DNA of 64,000 bases, from positions 46,966,571 through 47,030,570 of the forward strand of contig NC_054712.1 of NCBI RefSeq assembly GCF_016097555.1, read 5' to 3'. The stretch is from Gigantopelta aegis. Lineage: Eukaryota; Mollusca; Gastropoda; Neomphalida; Peltospiridae. The notes beneath the pieces are model-generated. The model did not search any database, was not told the DNA's origin, and worked only from the letters and a program-made list of their open reading frames with translations. Positions within the stretch are counted from its first letter, which is position 1. Every line of letters starts with the position of its first letter. Shown here one piece after another: positions 12,497 through 23,132 of the stretch. Made by a program: the position numbers and the translations under genes.

Positions 12497-14320
12497 CTTG
12501 TTTAGAATATCAATGTCTGTATATTCAATGTGTTTCTGGTCGTCTTAATATTTGTATGAAGCCCAAACTGGATTTTGTCTTCAAATAATTTAGTACGTAC
12601 GAAAAAACTATATTTTAGGAAATAAAATGAAGTTTAACCTAGTACAAATATCAGAACGACCAGAAACACGTTTAATATACAGCCACTAATATTTTATGCA
12701 GAAGAATATATTTGATATGTAATTACATTCGTTAGAAAGTATCTGTTAGTTGACAACATCTTAAAAATTGCAGCAAACTCAGGAATGTCCCTTTAAAAAC
12801 TAGATTAATTTATATAATTTGATGGGAGTTTGTTAGGAAACTTTAATTTTCACAGAAATGTTTAGTAAAAGAAAAACACGTTTTTTTTAGTAGGTATGGA
12901 TTTAAAAGTCAGTAATATGTTTTAACATTAGATTTAACATTATTTGTTATTGAGTTATATGGCAATTCATCGGTTCCCTTTTTATGCAAACGGACTAAAG
13001 AGCACACTGATTTATTAATTATCTTATCAACTATTGGATGTCAAACATTTGTTCATTCTGACAGAGAGGTAACCTACATTTTTCTATTAGTAGCGATGTT
13101 GTTTTTTATTTATACTTACCCGCAGGCAGGACATCACATACAACGTCCTTTGATATACCAGTCGCGGGGCACTAGTTGGGATGGGGGAAAATAATCAGAG
13201 AATGGGTCCACTGAGGTGATTCGATCCTACAACGCAAGCACCTCAGACGAGCGCTATACAGACATGGCCAAATTCTGCCCTTGAAGGTGATTAAAGTCTG
13301 AAGGATGCAAGAGTTTTATTGGATGGAAGGAAATGTTTTATTTATCGACGCACTCAACACATTTTATTTACAGTTATATGGTCAGACATATGGTTAAGAA
13401 CCACAAATATATTGCGAGAGGAAACCCGCTGTCACCACTTCATGGGCTACTCTTTTTGATTAGCAGCAAGGGATATTTTATATGTACCACCACACAGACA
13501 GGATAGTACATACCACGGCTTTTGTTACACCACTTGTGGAGCACTGGCTGGAACGAGAAATAGGCTTATCTGATGGCACCACTAGCTTAAAGGATAATTG
13601 GGTCAAATGCATTGAGGTCAAGGATGATTGTATTAAAAAGTAATGTAGAAATATTTGGTCTGTCATGATATCATCGCTGTCAGTACTTAGTTAGTCGAAC
13701 TCTTTGGCTGTCCCTCATCTTTTATATACCCCCCCCCCCCCAACCCGATGTAGTGTCAGTGTCTTTATGATAAATATCAAAAACAGTGTTCATACTTAAA
13801 CAACACAAACTGGGAATATATGACATCTTCATCGTCATATTTCCTGTAACAGAACGCAATTCTTTTCTGCTTATATGGATATGAAATATTTTAATACACG
13901 TCCAAAAGTTTAATAAGCTAGCAATATTATTCATTATTTTATCGACTGTATAATTTTCTGAGACTTAAGACTGCATATTCATTTCTTGATATATTATTAT
14001 TTTAATGAATATCCATAATTATTTTATTGTATTCAATATTTTATATGCATTTGGAAATTAAATAATAAGAATAATGAAAAGGGAAGGGAAGGAAAGAAGG
14101 AATAGAAAATTACGTCCCAACGCGTGTGCAGGGGGAGTGTTTCGAGGATCGATCTCCCCCTTTGTTCAAGCAAGGTTTTTTTTTCTATATTTTTAGAGGG
14201 AACATGAATCGACACCCCCCTCCACCATAACAGTGTGGACACGCGCCTGTTGTTAAAACTCACCTTCGATCCAATTTGGAGACCACATTGTCCTATCATA
14301 AAAAGTATTATTTCCCTCAT
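4190..14320 (-). CDS. Gene A: divergent beta-tubulin, exons 1-3 (3' part outside window)
   Basis: Three exons match beta-tubulin in order on the minus strand: 14320-14264, 9606-9498 and 4545-4190. Lengths of 57, 109 and 356 nt equal those of the other three tubulin genes here, and all junctions are GT-AG. They encode residues 1-174, the N-terminal GTP-binding half. The start is the only ATG giving the beta-tubulin N-terminus MREI. The glycine-rich nucleotide loop [10 protein letters not shown] is intact. The protein is divergent: exon 1 reads [19 protein letters not shown] instead of the usual MREIVHLQAGQCGNQIGSK, exon 3 has [17 protein letters not shown] for the usual [17 protein letters not shown], and FFQGF replaces CLQGF. 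By family it would join alpha-tubulin in microtubules. The last exon (about 270 codons) must lie left of position 1, so the tail and any late disruption cannot be judged. No stop interrupts the three exons. Confidence 0.88.
4615..4825 (-). repeat. 32-bp minisatellite made of the gene A exon 3 acceptor
   Basis: About six units, each containing on the minus strand CTACAAG followed by GTGGTAAAT, the acceptor plus first bases of exon 3. The distal unit continues into accagtgtataccttacttt, which also follows the real junction at 4561. The array therefore derives from the true exon boundary. Confidence 0.75.
5531..5650 (-). mobile_element. SINE 3' fragment (GTGCTCTAGTGGTGTCGTTAAA type)
   Basis: Only the 3' half is present, running to the gtttcctctcagact segment. 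4826-5530 before it shows nothing recognisable. Confidence 0.65.
6169..6553 (-). mobile_element. tRNA-derived SINE, head type 2, full length
   Basis: The head on the minus strand starts CCGGCCTCTGTGGCGTCGTG with box B GGTTCGGATCCCA, joined to the same core and GTCGTTAAATAAAACATTTC tail as type 1. Exact 13-bp duplications TTGATTTACAAGA flank it (6156-6168 and 6554-6566). Confidence 0.9.
6577..6759 (+). repeat. Tandem duplication of about 92 bp in the RT fragment
   Basis: Two nearly identical copies (aaagaaacatctgaaggttt to caagctgtatgataaaa type) sit side by side, one ending near 6668 and the other near 6761. Confidence 0.85.
7291..8145 (+). other. Unrecognised GC-rich coding-like region
   Basis: GC content is clearly higher than in the surroundings. 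One open frame (7291-7989) has a Pro/Ala-rich part with KKRKV, a possible nuclear localisation signal, and [20 protein letters not shown]. From about 7870 a second frame looks better ([46 protein letters not shown]) and runs into the 75-bp repeat array. I do not recognise the family. It lies antisense in intron 2 of gene A and could be part of a transposon or of a retained gene fragment. Confidence 0.35.
8146..8592 (+). repeat. 75-bp tandem array, six units, carrying splice-donor consensus
   Basis: Six units of 75 bp (25 codons, [20 protein letters not shown] then HLQVS), 90-99% alike. Most end in CTCCAGGTAAGT, a perfect 5' splice site. In one frame the whole array is open (8116-8598). Units start near 8147, 8221, 8296, 8371, 8446 and 8521. 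Confidence 0.9.
8593..9497. other. Gene A intron 2 stretch without genes
   Basis: Contains a poly-C run (8870-8884) and a (TTTA)n run near 9182-9205. No coding or mobile sequence recognised. Confidence 0.6.
9498..9606 (-). CDS. Gene A exon 2
   Basis: 109 nt between TTTTCCAG and donor GTAAAA. It encodes [17 protein letters not shown] and then [20 protein letters not shown], aligning with residues 20-56 of beta-tubulin. Phase 1 at the 3' end matches exon 3. Confidence 0.88.
10147..10534 (-). mobile_element. tRNA-derived SINE, head type 2, full length
   Basis: Nearly identical to 6169-6553. Flanked by AGATTGGAACAGA on both sides (10134-10146 and 10535-10547). Confidence 0.9.
10610..11583. mobile_element. 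MITE of the CCCTAGTT family, short form, with nested insertion
   Basis: Ends GTGACAGACCCTAGTTTCAG and TTAGGGTATGTCCCTTTAA. The interior matches the elements at 37560-37933 and 60629-61017. A different MITE is inserted at 10717-11307. Confidence 0.75.
10717..11307. mobile_element. MULE-like MITE with about 120-bp TIRs
   Basis: Inverted arms run from CAATCTAATTAAAATTAGCT through CCAGCCAGTTGGAGCTCATG to CAGAATCCTGCCAGTGATTT. The flanking 9-bp duplication GTGAAACAT (10708-10716 and 11308-11316) is exact. Long TIRs with a 9-bp duplication suggest the Mutator superfamily. Confidence 0.8.
11992..12375 (+). mobile_element. tRNA-derived SINE, head type 2, full length
   Basis: Flanked by CCAACTCTGTATTA on both sides (11978-11991 and 12376-12389). 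Close to the two copies at 6169 and 10147, so recently active. Confidence 0.9.
12389..12797. mobile_element. TTAA-flanked MITE with TIR AAAGGGACATTCCTGAGTTT
   Basis: The inverted ends match over about 28 bp (…GAGTTTGCTGCA). It contains a (TA)n tract at 12461-12493. A relative is at 62814-63153. Confidence 0.8.
12991..13268 (-). mobile_element. Old degenerate SINE
   Basis: Recognisable by agcacactgatttattaatt, acaggcagg-like and ataccagtcgcggggcac segments, with a worn type 1 head. Confidence 0.6.
13322..13566 (-). mobile_element. SINE, head lost
   Basis: Core and tail only, ending at the ggaacgagaaatagg boundary. 13567-14263 beyond it holds a poly-C run (13731-13741) and nothing else recognised. 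Confidence 0.75.
14264..14320 (-). CDS. Gene A exon 1
   Basis: Nineteen codons from ATG to GSK, then donor GTGAGT. It keeps the MREI start used for tubulin mRNA autoregulation. A SINE (14432-14746) begins about 110 bp upstream of the ATG, leaving a short promoter. Confidence 0.88.
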
Positions 14321-14390
14321 TTTTGTGGTCTGCGGTTTGGGGAGTACCCGCTTTTGCGATGATTTTTGTTCCAGTTCTGTTATCTACTAC

Positions 14391-14410
14391 TACGTCACGT
14401 TATTGTTCCC
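14391..14410 (-). promoter_or_regulatory. Gene A proximal promoter element
   Basis: The coding strand reads GGGAACAATAACGTGACGTA, 71-90 bp upstream of the ATG, nearly identical to the elements before genes B and C. It is kept although a SINE sits just beyond it. Confidence 0.6.
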
Positions 14411-14431
14411 CGTCGTTGACGGCGAAAGGGG

Positions 14432-14746
14432 GGCGGGATGTAGCCCAGTGGTAAAGCGCCCGCTCGATCTGAGATCGAACCCCGTTGGTGGGCCCATTGG
14501 GTTATTTCTCGTTCCAGCCAGTGCACCACGACTGGTATATCAAAGGCCGTGGTATGTACTACCCTGTCTGTGGGATGGTGCATATAAAAGATCCCTTGCT
14601 GCTAATCGGAAAGAGTAGCCCATAAAGTGGCGACAGCGGGTTTCGTCTCTCAATATCTGTGTGGTCCTTACCCATATGTCTGACGCCATATAACCTTAAA
14701 TAAAATGTGTTGAGTGCGTCGTTAAATAAAACATTTCCTTCCTACC
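14432..14746 (+). mobile_element. tRNA-derived SINE, head type 1, full length
   Basis: GGGCGGGATGTAGCCCAGTG with box B GATCGAACCCC, the full core and the ATAAAACATTTCC end. It lies just upstream of the gene A promoter element. Confidence 0.88.
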
Positions 14747-14769
14747 TTCCTGATGTTTGTAATATACCA

Positions 14770-14970
14770 TAGCATTCTAAAAACGCACGTACCTCTGAGA
14801 AGTAACTGTTATGGAGGCAAGCTCTAGTCTATTTTTAGAATGTTTTTACGCGTTAACGTTACGAAATCTTGTGTTACCCTCAGCCCTGTTTTAACTTTAT
14901 CCAGATGTGTTGCAGGTTTGTAGATTAACCAAACTTAGTGTCCATTTCCACAGGTTTAAACGAGGGTCTG
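14770..14970. mobile_element. Truncated MITE of the CCCTAGTT family
   Basis: Only the half with cgcacgtacctctgagaagt to ggtttgtagattaaccaaac is present, next to the SINE upstream of gene A. Confidence 0.6.
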
Positions 14971-15569
14971 CGACTTTTAAAAGGTCTGTCTGCCTATCTG
15001 ACAATTTTCATCAAATAGTTGCATTGATAAATGACCTGGAACTGCCAAATTGTACTGAAGTTGACAATGGGAATCGCAAAGGCGGAAAACGTGATTTGGA
15101 ATGTATGCGTCTATAGGTAGTACTGAACCAAATAACTTCTGGCTGGGTCAAAGTTCGAGGTGCACCGAACGTTTGATAGAGAAGTTAACAGCACAAGTCC
15201 TGTGATCGGTTATAAATGTGAGTGTGTTTGTCGTACAAAAATTTAGATTCATCTGGGCTAAACATGTATGCAATTTTATTTCATCTAGTACCACTGTGTC
15301 AAGTAGCCGTGTGCTTGAAACATGTATAGTGTACCGGTAAACAAAAAGTACTAAACATTTGTGCTAAACTAGGGGTGCTGGAAAAACATCTGGTTATACC
15401 GAAAATGTGACATGAAAGGTACCATTTTCTTCAGTTAATACTTTGAGGTAGGGGTTGTAGTTCTGATATTTATGGGTCATAATTTGGTTGATATACTGCA
15501 TATAGTGTTTTTAAACACAAACGTTATCATGGTCGCCTATGTGATTTTTTATTTGGTATAGTCTTACCA

Positions 15570-15801
15570 ATAGTCCGTCCCACGGGGAACGCCTTTTTTC
15601 GTACTACGTAATTTACTACAAGTTATTTAATTCTGAGCCAACTGATTTGTAAATGCACACAAAAATAGTTTGTTTGTTTTTTTGTTATTTCTAAAACACC
15701 TTTGCCTTTTTTGTTACGTCAGACCAAACTGAAATTATTTACAAAAAATATATATTATAATAAATTAAAAAAAATATACATAGAATAATGGGACGGACTA
15801 T
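15570..15801. mobile_element. MITE with TAGTCCGTCCCA ends
   Basis: Inverted ends TAGTCCGTCCCACGGGGAAC and GGGACGGACTA. Same family as 43534-43743. It lies between genes A and C. Confidence 0.7.
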
Positions 15802-16604
15802 AAGTGGTAATTTTTGTTTGTTATATATTTGTTCTTTCTTTCTGTTTTGTATTTGTTCATCTTCCTTCCTTCTTTCCTTTCTTCCTTTCTTTAAATAGTT
15901 GTTTTTGTTTTGTTTTGTTTTATTATTGAACCATTTTAATGAAAAGGAGGAAATTAACTAGCCTTCTTTTAAAATGTTACTACTTAAACAATTTCATGTT
16001 TAAATCGATGCCATTACCTCAAATGTTGTATTTTCAATAATTAAATGTCACGCTGTCAACAAATAAGAAACAAAAGCAACAATTTTACCAGGTAATTTAT
16101 TTTCTCAGAACGTAATGTTACATTATAAGTGGATTCTGAGTTATTTAAATGATACAATTAGCTATATTATACAAAAATACTAAGAAAGGTATCTAACTTT
16201 TCGATTAATCTAGTATTTAATTCTTTAACAAAAGTAAAAACTAACAATTTTCTTCAGTGATAATATTATTATAATTAATAAAATATCAACAAACTTCAGA
16301 CGACAGCAACAAACAAAAATTGTATATACATCTGACAAATGATAATTAAATATTTACAATTACAAACTGTATACACTATTAACTATACATATAACAAAAA
16401 ACTTCAATAAAAGAAATGTAACAGGAATATTAACTGTAAATACACTAAAACACAAAAACTAAATATTCCTAACACATAAAATGTACAAAAATAAAGATAA
16501 TATAAATATTTAAAAGGTTATTAACAACTACAAATCATACAATAATATCAATATAAAATGTAACCAGGCTTAAATTGTTTACAATAGGTTTATATGCACT
16601 TATG

Positions 16605-16972
16605 CATGCATGCATATATACGTACACACATACATACATGCATGCATGCATACATACATATATACATATATACATATATAAATACATACCTACATACATA
16701 CATACATACATACAAGCCTCAATAGCTCGAAAGGTATCGTGGCAAGTCTGCAAAGTTGCGGGCGATTCGGCGCCATAGATTCGAGTCCCAGCAACGGCAC
16801 TGGACAATTTATGAGGCCAGAAAGGATTTAGTTATCCCCTGCGCCAGTGCGTTAATATCTATGTATGTAACAGTCAACCTCGACATACATACAATATATA
16901 GATATTCATACATCAATACATACATCAATACATACATACATACATACATACATACATACATACATACAATAT
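16605..16972 (+). repeat. (TACA)n microsatellite with embedded tRNA-like fragment
   Basis: TACA/CATA runs at 16605-16713 and 16895-16970 flank a segment with gattcgagtcccagcaacgg, a box B-like sequence. 15802-16600 upstream is very AT-rich and shows nothing else. Confidence 0.8.
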
Positions 16973-17141
16973 GTTAATCTCTGACGTGCATTAACATGCA
17001 TTGAACTTTGGGTGTTTTTTATATAATAAATAAACGCTATTTTTTGCGCTTGGTGTTGGTCCTAATATTGGCCCAGTTGACCTGATATCGCCCTGACACG
17101 GGCTGGTCAAAGACTTGCTGCCCAAGCTAAATAAATAAGCA

Positions 17142-19784
17142 CTATGTTTTGCGTTTGATGTTCATACTATAATGGTTCCAATTCCCCTCACATCGCCTGC
17201 ATTTCGATGGAGGGTCTGGAGGCTTTTTGACTGGACATGGGGTGACTGGAGGCTTGGAGTTTGGAGATGAGGTGACTGGGAATGAGGTATCTGGAATCTC
17301 GGTCTTAATATTGATTATGGTCCCACAGTTTGGACACGTGATGTGCGAAGACTTGTTGTCTGGAGATACGAAGTCTGGAGACTTGCTGACTGGAGACTTG
17401 GTGCCGGGAGATGGGGTGACTGGAGACTTGGTGTTGGGAGATGGGGTGACTGGAGACTTGGTGCCGGGAGATGGGGTAACTGGAGACTTGGTGTCGGGAG
17501 ATGGGGTGACTGGATGTTTGGTGTCGGGAGATGGGGTGACAGGAGATGGGGTGTCTGAAGACTCGGTGACTGGAGACGGGGTGTCTGGAGACTTGGTATC
17601 TGGAGTTGAGGTGACTGGAGATGGGGTGTCTGGAGGATTGGTGTCTGGAGATGAGGTGACTGGAGATAGGGTGTCTGGAGACTTGGTGTCTGGAGACTTA
17701 GTGTCTGGAAATGAAGTGACTGGAGATGGAGTGTCTGGAGGCTTGGTGTCTGGAGATGAGGTGACTGGAGATGGGGTGTCTGGAGACTTGGTGTCTGGAG
17801 ACTTGGTATCTGGAGATGGGGTGTCTGGAGGCTTGGTGTCTGGAGATGAGGTGACTGGAGATGGAGTGTCTGGAGACTTGGTGTCTGGAGACTTGGTGTC
17901 TGGAGATGAAGTGACTGGAGATGGGGTGTCTGGAGATGGGGTGTCTGGAGACTTGGTGTCTGGAGATGAAGTGACTGGAGATGGTGTGTATGGAGATGGG
18001 GTGTCTGGAGACTTGGTGTCTGGAGATGAAGTGACTGGAGATGGGGTGTCTGGAGATGGGGTGTCTGGAGATTTGGTGTCTGGAGATGAAGTGTCTAGAG
18101 ACTTGGTGTCTGGAGGCTCGGTGTCTGGAGATGAAGTGACTGGAGATGGGGTGTCTGAAGACTTGGTGTCTGGAGATGAGGTGGTTGGAGACGAGATGTC
18201 TGGATGTTTGGTATCTGGAGACTTGGTGTCTGGAGACTTAGTGTCTGGAGATGAAGTGACTGGAGATGGGGTGTCTGGAGACTTGGTGTCTGGAGATGAG
18301 GTGGTTGGAGACGAGATGTCTGGATGTTTGGTATCTGGAGACTTGGTGTCTGGAGACTTAGTGTCTGGAGATGAAGTGACTGGAGATGGGGTGTTTGGAG
18401 GCTTGGTGTCTGGAGATGAGGTGACTGGAGATAGGGTGTCTGGATGATTGGTATCTGGAGATGAGGTGACTGGAGATGGGGTTTCTGGAGACTTGGTGTC
18501 TGGAGACTTGGTGTCTGGAGATGAGGTGACTGGAGATGGGATGTCTGGATGTTTGGTATCTGGAGATGAGGTGATTGGAGATGGGGTGTCTGGAGACTTA
18601 GTGTCTGGAGATGAGGTGACTGGAGATGGGGTGTCTGGAGACTTGGTGACTGGAGATGAGGTGACTGGAGACTTGGTAAGTGGAGATGAGGTGACTGGAG
18701 ATGAAGTGTCTGGAGACTTGGTGACCGGAGACGGGGTGTCTGGAGGCGGGATGTCTGGGTGTTGGTTAATAGGAGACCGAGTCTTATTACTGATAATGGC
18801 CCCGCAGTTTGGACACACGTTGTCCAAAGACTTGGCGACTTGAGATGAGGTGACTGGAGATGGGGGACGAATATTGTTAGCAGCATCAGCAATGATATCA
18901 TCTTGATGCTGCTGGTATTCAGCTGCCAATTGGTTCATATCGGATGCTGACTCTGACTCCATCGGACACGGGAAAGGTTTCCTTTCAGAAGTCCGATAGT
19001 GTTGAACCACGTCATCCATAGTGACATCATGGTACTGCTGGTACTCAGAGATCAAATCATTTATGTCAGTCTCTGCTTCACTGAACTCCATCACATCCAT
19101 GCCCTCATCAGTGTACCAATGGAGGAATTCCTTTCTCCTGAACAGCACGCTGAACTCCTCGAAGATTCGTCGATGAAGTTCCTGGATAGCTGTATTGTTA
19201 GCCAGGTATGTTGCAGACATCTTGAGGCCATGCTGCGGAATATCACAGTACGCTGTCTTCACATTGTCAGGGACCCATTCTACAAAGTACTCGCTGTGCC
19301 TATCCTGGCAGTCGATCATTGTATAATCCACCTCCCTCATTGACGCGTTGCCACGGAAGATGGCAGCACAGGATAAATATTGGCCATGACGTGGATCACA
19401 GGCAGCAATCATGTTTTTGGCATCAAACAACTGGTGGATGATCTTATGGACAGTAAATTCACCATACTCCTGGTCTGCAATGGGGGGTAGAGGGGCAAAA
19501 CCTGGTATGAAAAAGTGGAGACGTGGGAATGGAACCATGTTCATTGCTAGTTTGCGAAGATCTGCGTTCACTTGACCAGGGAATCTGAGACAGGTTGTGA
19601 CACCGGACATGGTAGCAGACACCAGATGGTTCAAGTCACCGTAGGTTGGGGTGGTGAGCTTCAGGGTGCGAAAACAGATGTCGTACAAAGCTTCGTTATC
19701 AAAGCAGTTCGTTTCATCCGTATTTTTTATCAGCTGGGCAAGGGCAAACATAGCATTGTAGGGCTCAACTGCTATCTCTGATAC
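17142..19784 (-). CDS. Gene C exon 4: tubulin C-terminal half plus repeat tail
   Basis: Starts after TTTTCAG with [12 protein letters not shown] and ends at TAG 17144-17142. Tubulin homology runs to about 19030. The repeat-coding part is about 17350-18860, built on a 15-nt unit combined into longer 30-90-nt periods. The last 50 codons leave the repeat and end in [12 protein letters not shown] and a basic terminus. Confidence 0.9.
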   Translation of the reverse strand, partial: VSEIAVEPYNAMFALAQLIKNTDETNCFDNEALYDICFRTLKLTTPTYGDLNHLVSATMSGVTTCLRFPGQVNADLRKLAMNMVPFPRLHFFIPGFAPLPPIADQEYGEFTVHKIIHQLFDAKNMIAACDPRHGQYLSCAAIFRGNASMREVDYTMIDCQDRHSEYFVEWVPDNVKTAYCDIPQHGLKMSATYLANNTAIQELHRRIFEEFSVLFRRKEFLHWYTDEGMDVMEFSEAETDINDLISEYQQYHDVTMDDVVQHYRTSERKPFPCPMESESASDMNQLAAEYQQHQDDIIADAANNIRPPSPVTSSQVAKSLDNVCPNCGAIISNKTRSPINQHPDIPPPDTPSPVTKSPDTSSPVTSSPLTKSPVTSSPVTKSPDTPSPVTSSPDTKSPDTPSPITSSPDTKHPDIPSPVTSSPDTKSPDTKSPETPSPVTSSPDTNHPDTLSPVTSSPDTKPPNTPSPVTSSPDTKSPDTKSPDTKHPDISSPTTSSPDTKSPDTPSPVTSSPDTKSPDTKSPDTKHPDISSPTTSSPDTKSSDTPSPVTSSPDTEPPDTKSLDTSSPDTKSPDTPSPDTPSPVTSSPDTKSPDTPSPYTPSPVTSSPDTKSPDTPSPDTPSPVTSSPDTKSPDTKSPDTPSPVTSSPDTKPPDTPSPDTKSPDTKSPDTPSPVTSSPDTKPPDTPSPVTSFPDTKSPDTKSPDTLSPVTSSPDTNPPDTPSPVTSTPDTKSPDTPSPVTESSDTPSPVTPSPDTKHPVTPSPDTKSPVTPSPGTKSPVTPSPNTKSPVTPSPGTKSPVSKSPDFVSPDNKSSHITCPNCGTIINIKTEIPDTSFPVTSSPNSKPPVTPCPVKKPPDPPSKCRRCEGNWNHYSMNIKRKT

Positions 19785-22700
19785 CTGAAAATGTATCAAA
19801 TATAGACAGTTTGGAATGTAGATTATGCGAAATGTGAAGATTGTGGAATATTAACAGCGTCAAATTTAAAAGTAGACCATGAAAAAGTGTGAACGTTAGT
19901 GTGAAATACATAAGAGGAAAAATGTAGACTGTGAAATACAAATATGTATAGATAATGTGAAATGTAGAAGTGAAATGTAAACTGAAATACACATGTATAG
20001 TAAAGGTGAAATGAAAAGTAAAAAAGTTTGTTTTATTTAACGACGCCACTAGAGCACATCCGAACCCAGTACCAACCAGCATGTAGACCGATGGCCTAAC
20101 CACGACGCCACCGAGGCCGGTAAGGTGAAATGAAAAATAATACTGTCAAAGATAAAGGATGAAGAGTAACTTTAACGAATATCAACGAATATCGACGAAT
20201 ATCGTTAAATGCCTATATACAGCGCACACGATTTATCACCATTTTAAATACTTAGTTCACCAACTGCTGAGATGGCAATGTCATCATTTAATTGTCAAAA
20301 TAGCCATAACACTAGATACAAACCAGCTGCACAGGCACGTGTGTGGCAATTTTACCAGGGGGTGGGGGTGAGGGAGAGAGTCTGGACTGTGGCGTGCGAA
20401 ATTTATACATACGTTGGTCGAGTCCTGCTGCCCCGGACAATATAATGGGATAAAAAGAGAAGAAAATATGCTTGAGCGGAGAAGGGGGGGGGGGGGGGGG
20501 GGGGTCGACTCTCGTAACCTGCCCCCTGCAAACGCGCTTGCTGTAGTTTAAAGCGTGCTGGCCTGGTGCTTATAAAAACTTTAGAGTCTAGACTCGAGAC
20601 TCTAATAGAGTCTGAGATGTGAACGTCATGGCAACGCGATACAAATTGTATACGTGTGAAAGTTTTATAAGCACCAGGCCTGGTGCAGGCCTACCATTAA
20701 CCGAACATCCCTTTTCTTTCCATAAAGCACGTTCTGAATCAATTTACCTTTGGCGATGGAAAAACTGAAATGGAGTTGATGATCCTGTCTTGGTATTCAT
20801 CCCGGAGCTTACTGAGTAGCAGACAACCCAAACCGGAACCAGTGCCGCCACCTATCGAGTGCGCTATTTGGAATCCCTGAAGACAGTCGCAACGTTCCGC
20901 CTCTTTCCGCGTCGCATCAAGAATCGCGTCGCAAATCATGTAACCTTCGGAGTAGTATCCCTTGGCGAAGTTGTTTCCGGAGCTCGCTTGGCCGCTCACG
21001 CAGCCGTCTGGCCAATACAGTTCACTAAATGGTCCTGACGTAATCGAATCCAAGATGGGCGGGTCCAGATCGGCAAGAATGGCTCGATGAATATATTTAC
21101 CACCTAGAAAATAGTTTAAATTTTATTCCAGTTAGTTATCGCGGCAGACGCCTCATACACTATTGTTTTGTTAGTTTTTGTGTAGCTGGAGAGAACTCTA
21201 GATGATACTGTGACATAAGTTTTTAAAGCATATAATCCGTGTAATATATAGAGATTATATTATACGAGTTTGTGTGTCGTACTGAATTTACGAAACGAGT
21301 CTCTGGATAATATATATTATTACCCGAGCGAGAGCGAGTATAATACATGAATCTTGACACGAGTTTGTAAAATCAGTACGACACACAAGCTCGTATAATA
21401 ATCTCTTTTTATTATTATCTACATCCGAAATGACGTCAATTTGGTAAGCGTTTACACAAATCTAAGACTGGGGAAGCCACATTAAGTAACGAAGTCGCTT
21501 CACAAAATGACGTCATTCGTTGTGCATGTGAAGTCATTGACACACGTGTGTCATACTGGTTATATTTCCCTGAATATCTTGAACTATGTGGATAGTAAAT
21601 CAATATATAGGTCTTGGGGGTTGTAGAACATGCATACCTCATACAGAGGCTCTTTGTACATTTATGCACTAAAAATATATGTCACTGGGGGTTTTCAGCA
21701 GTTTGAGCGCACACTTACTAATTGCTTCATGTATTCATCATATTTAATACAAGATGCTGAAAAAGGATGACACAATCCTATGAACCGTGCTGTTTTATCT
21801 GCACAGTGTAGAGAGAACAACAAATATAACTTGTCCGCTGACCCGGAGGACTATCCAGTTTTACAAATGCACGTGCATCAACCACAAATGAAAACTGGTG
21901 GTTGGTTAATCAGCAGAATGCTTTCTGTATGCAATATACCAGAAAAAAACGGCTCCACACAACTAGACTTGGCTTGGCTAGTATTTTACCTTTATGGTTT
22001 CGAACACGCCTATCTCGCGTCCGGCTTCCGATAAGATCGGGGGTCTGACTCGGGACAGGAAATACCTAAATGTAGGGACATTTTTGAAATTTTGAAAACT
22101 ACAACCCAAAAATAATAAAATAATGGTATGGGGGAGGTTAATAAATTTTGACTGCGTCCGTAAACATGAATACACTTAATCTATAACTAATTAATAAATA
22201 ATTTGACGCAATTTTAGATGAGGTGGTCTAAAATAAAATTAAATTAAAAATATAAAAATTAATTAATACCCCTGCAGTTAGGAGGAAGGGTAGGAGGATT
22301 GGCCCTAGCGCACAGAAAAGTTGTATTAGGGAAGTTTACACAACTAGAAAGGACAGTGCAAGTGAAATTGTAGGTAAGGAAGTTTGTATTTGATTGGATA
22401 ATAAAAATGTTTACTACAAGACAGAAAGAGCGGTGCTTAAACAAGTATTGGTTGACATTTTGAATAAATTAAAGTTCCTGATATAAAAAGTGGTGGTAGA
22501 AACAAATTCCACTAGATTCGTAACAAAAATGGCCATTGAAATGACAAGGCATATTTATCTAAAGTAGAAAAATACATTTATTAGGTCAAGCCAGGTCAGG
22601 TCAGAGTGTTTAACGTGTACATTCAGAACAAGCTGTTGTAGCGCACGCCTGTCCTGGGCACAGGTGCCGGGCTCGGCTTCTCCGTCCAGGACAGGAAAGG

Positions 22701-23096
22701 GTTGGAGTGGATGGAGAATGAAAAATTCCAAGGCATTGCCGATTGCCGTGGGCAAGTGCAGGGGTTGCGCTTTACCACTGGTCTAATTAAAGAGTTGTAT
22801 TGTTTTGTTTTACCGCCGTCTTCACTAAAGTAGACACTGATTCCATCGAGCTGAACATCCGACTTGCCGCAGTATGTGCCAGTTTTATCAACGCCGTGTT
22901 CCCTACAGATAGTTTCCAAAAACTGGAAGACAAAAACAAAACGAAACGAAAACAAAATCAGAACAAAACGGGAAAAAACCCAGTCACAAAAAAATACTAA
23001 ATTTTAGCAAAGGATCGTTCATGTGTACTTTACCAAAGATAGAACAGCACATACCACGGTATTTGATCTACCAATAACTTAACTACCAATTTAGGA

Positions 23097-23132
<36 letters not shown>

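Noticed and set aside
17227-18843. Long plus-strand open frames (406 and 131 codons, [10 protein letters not shown] repeats)
   Set aside because: They are the antisense of the gene C tail. The 15-nt unit keeps every frame open, and there is no start context, no conserved domain and no splice signal on that strand.
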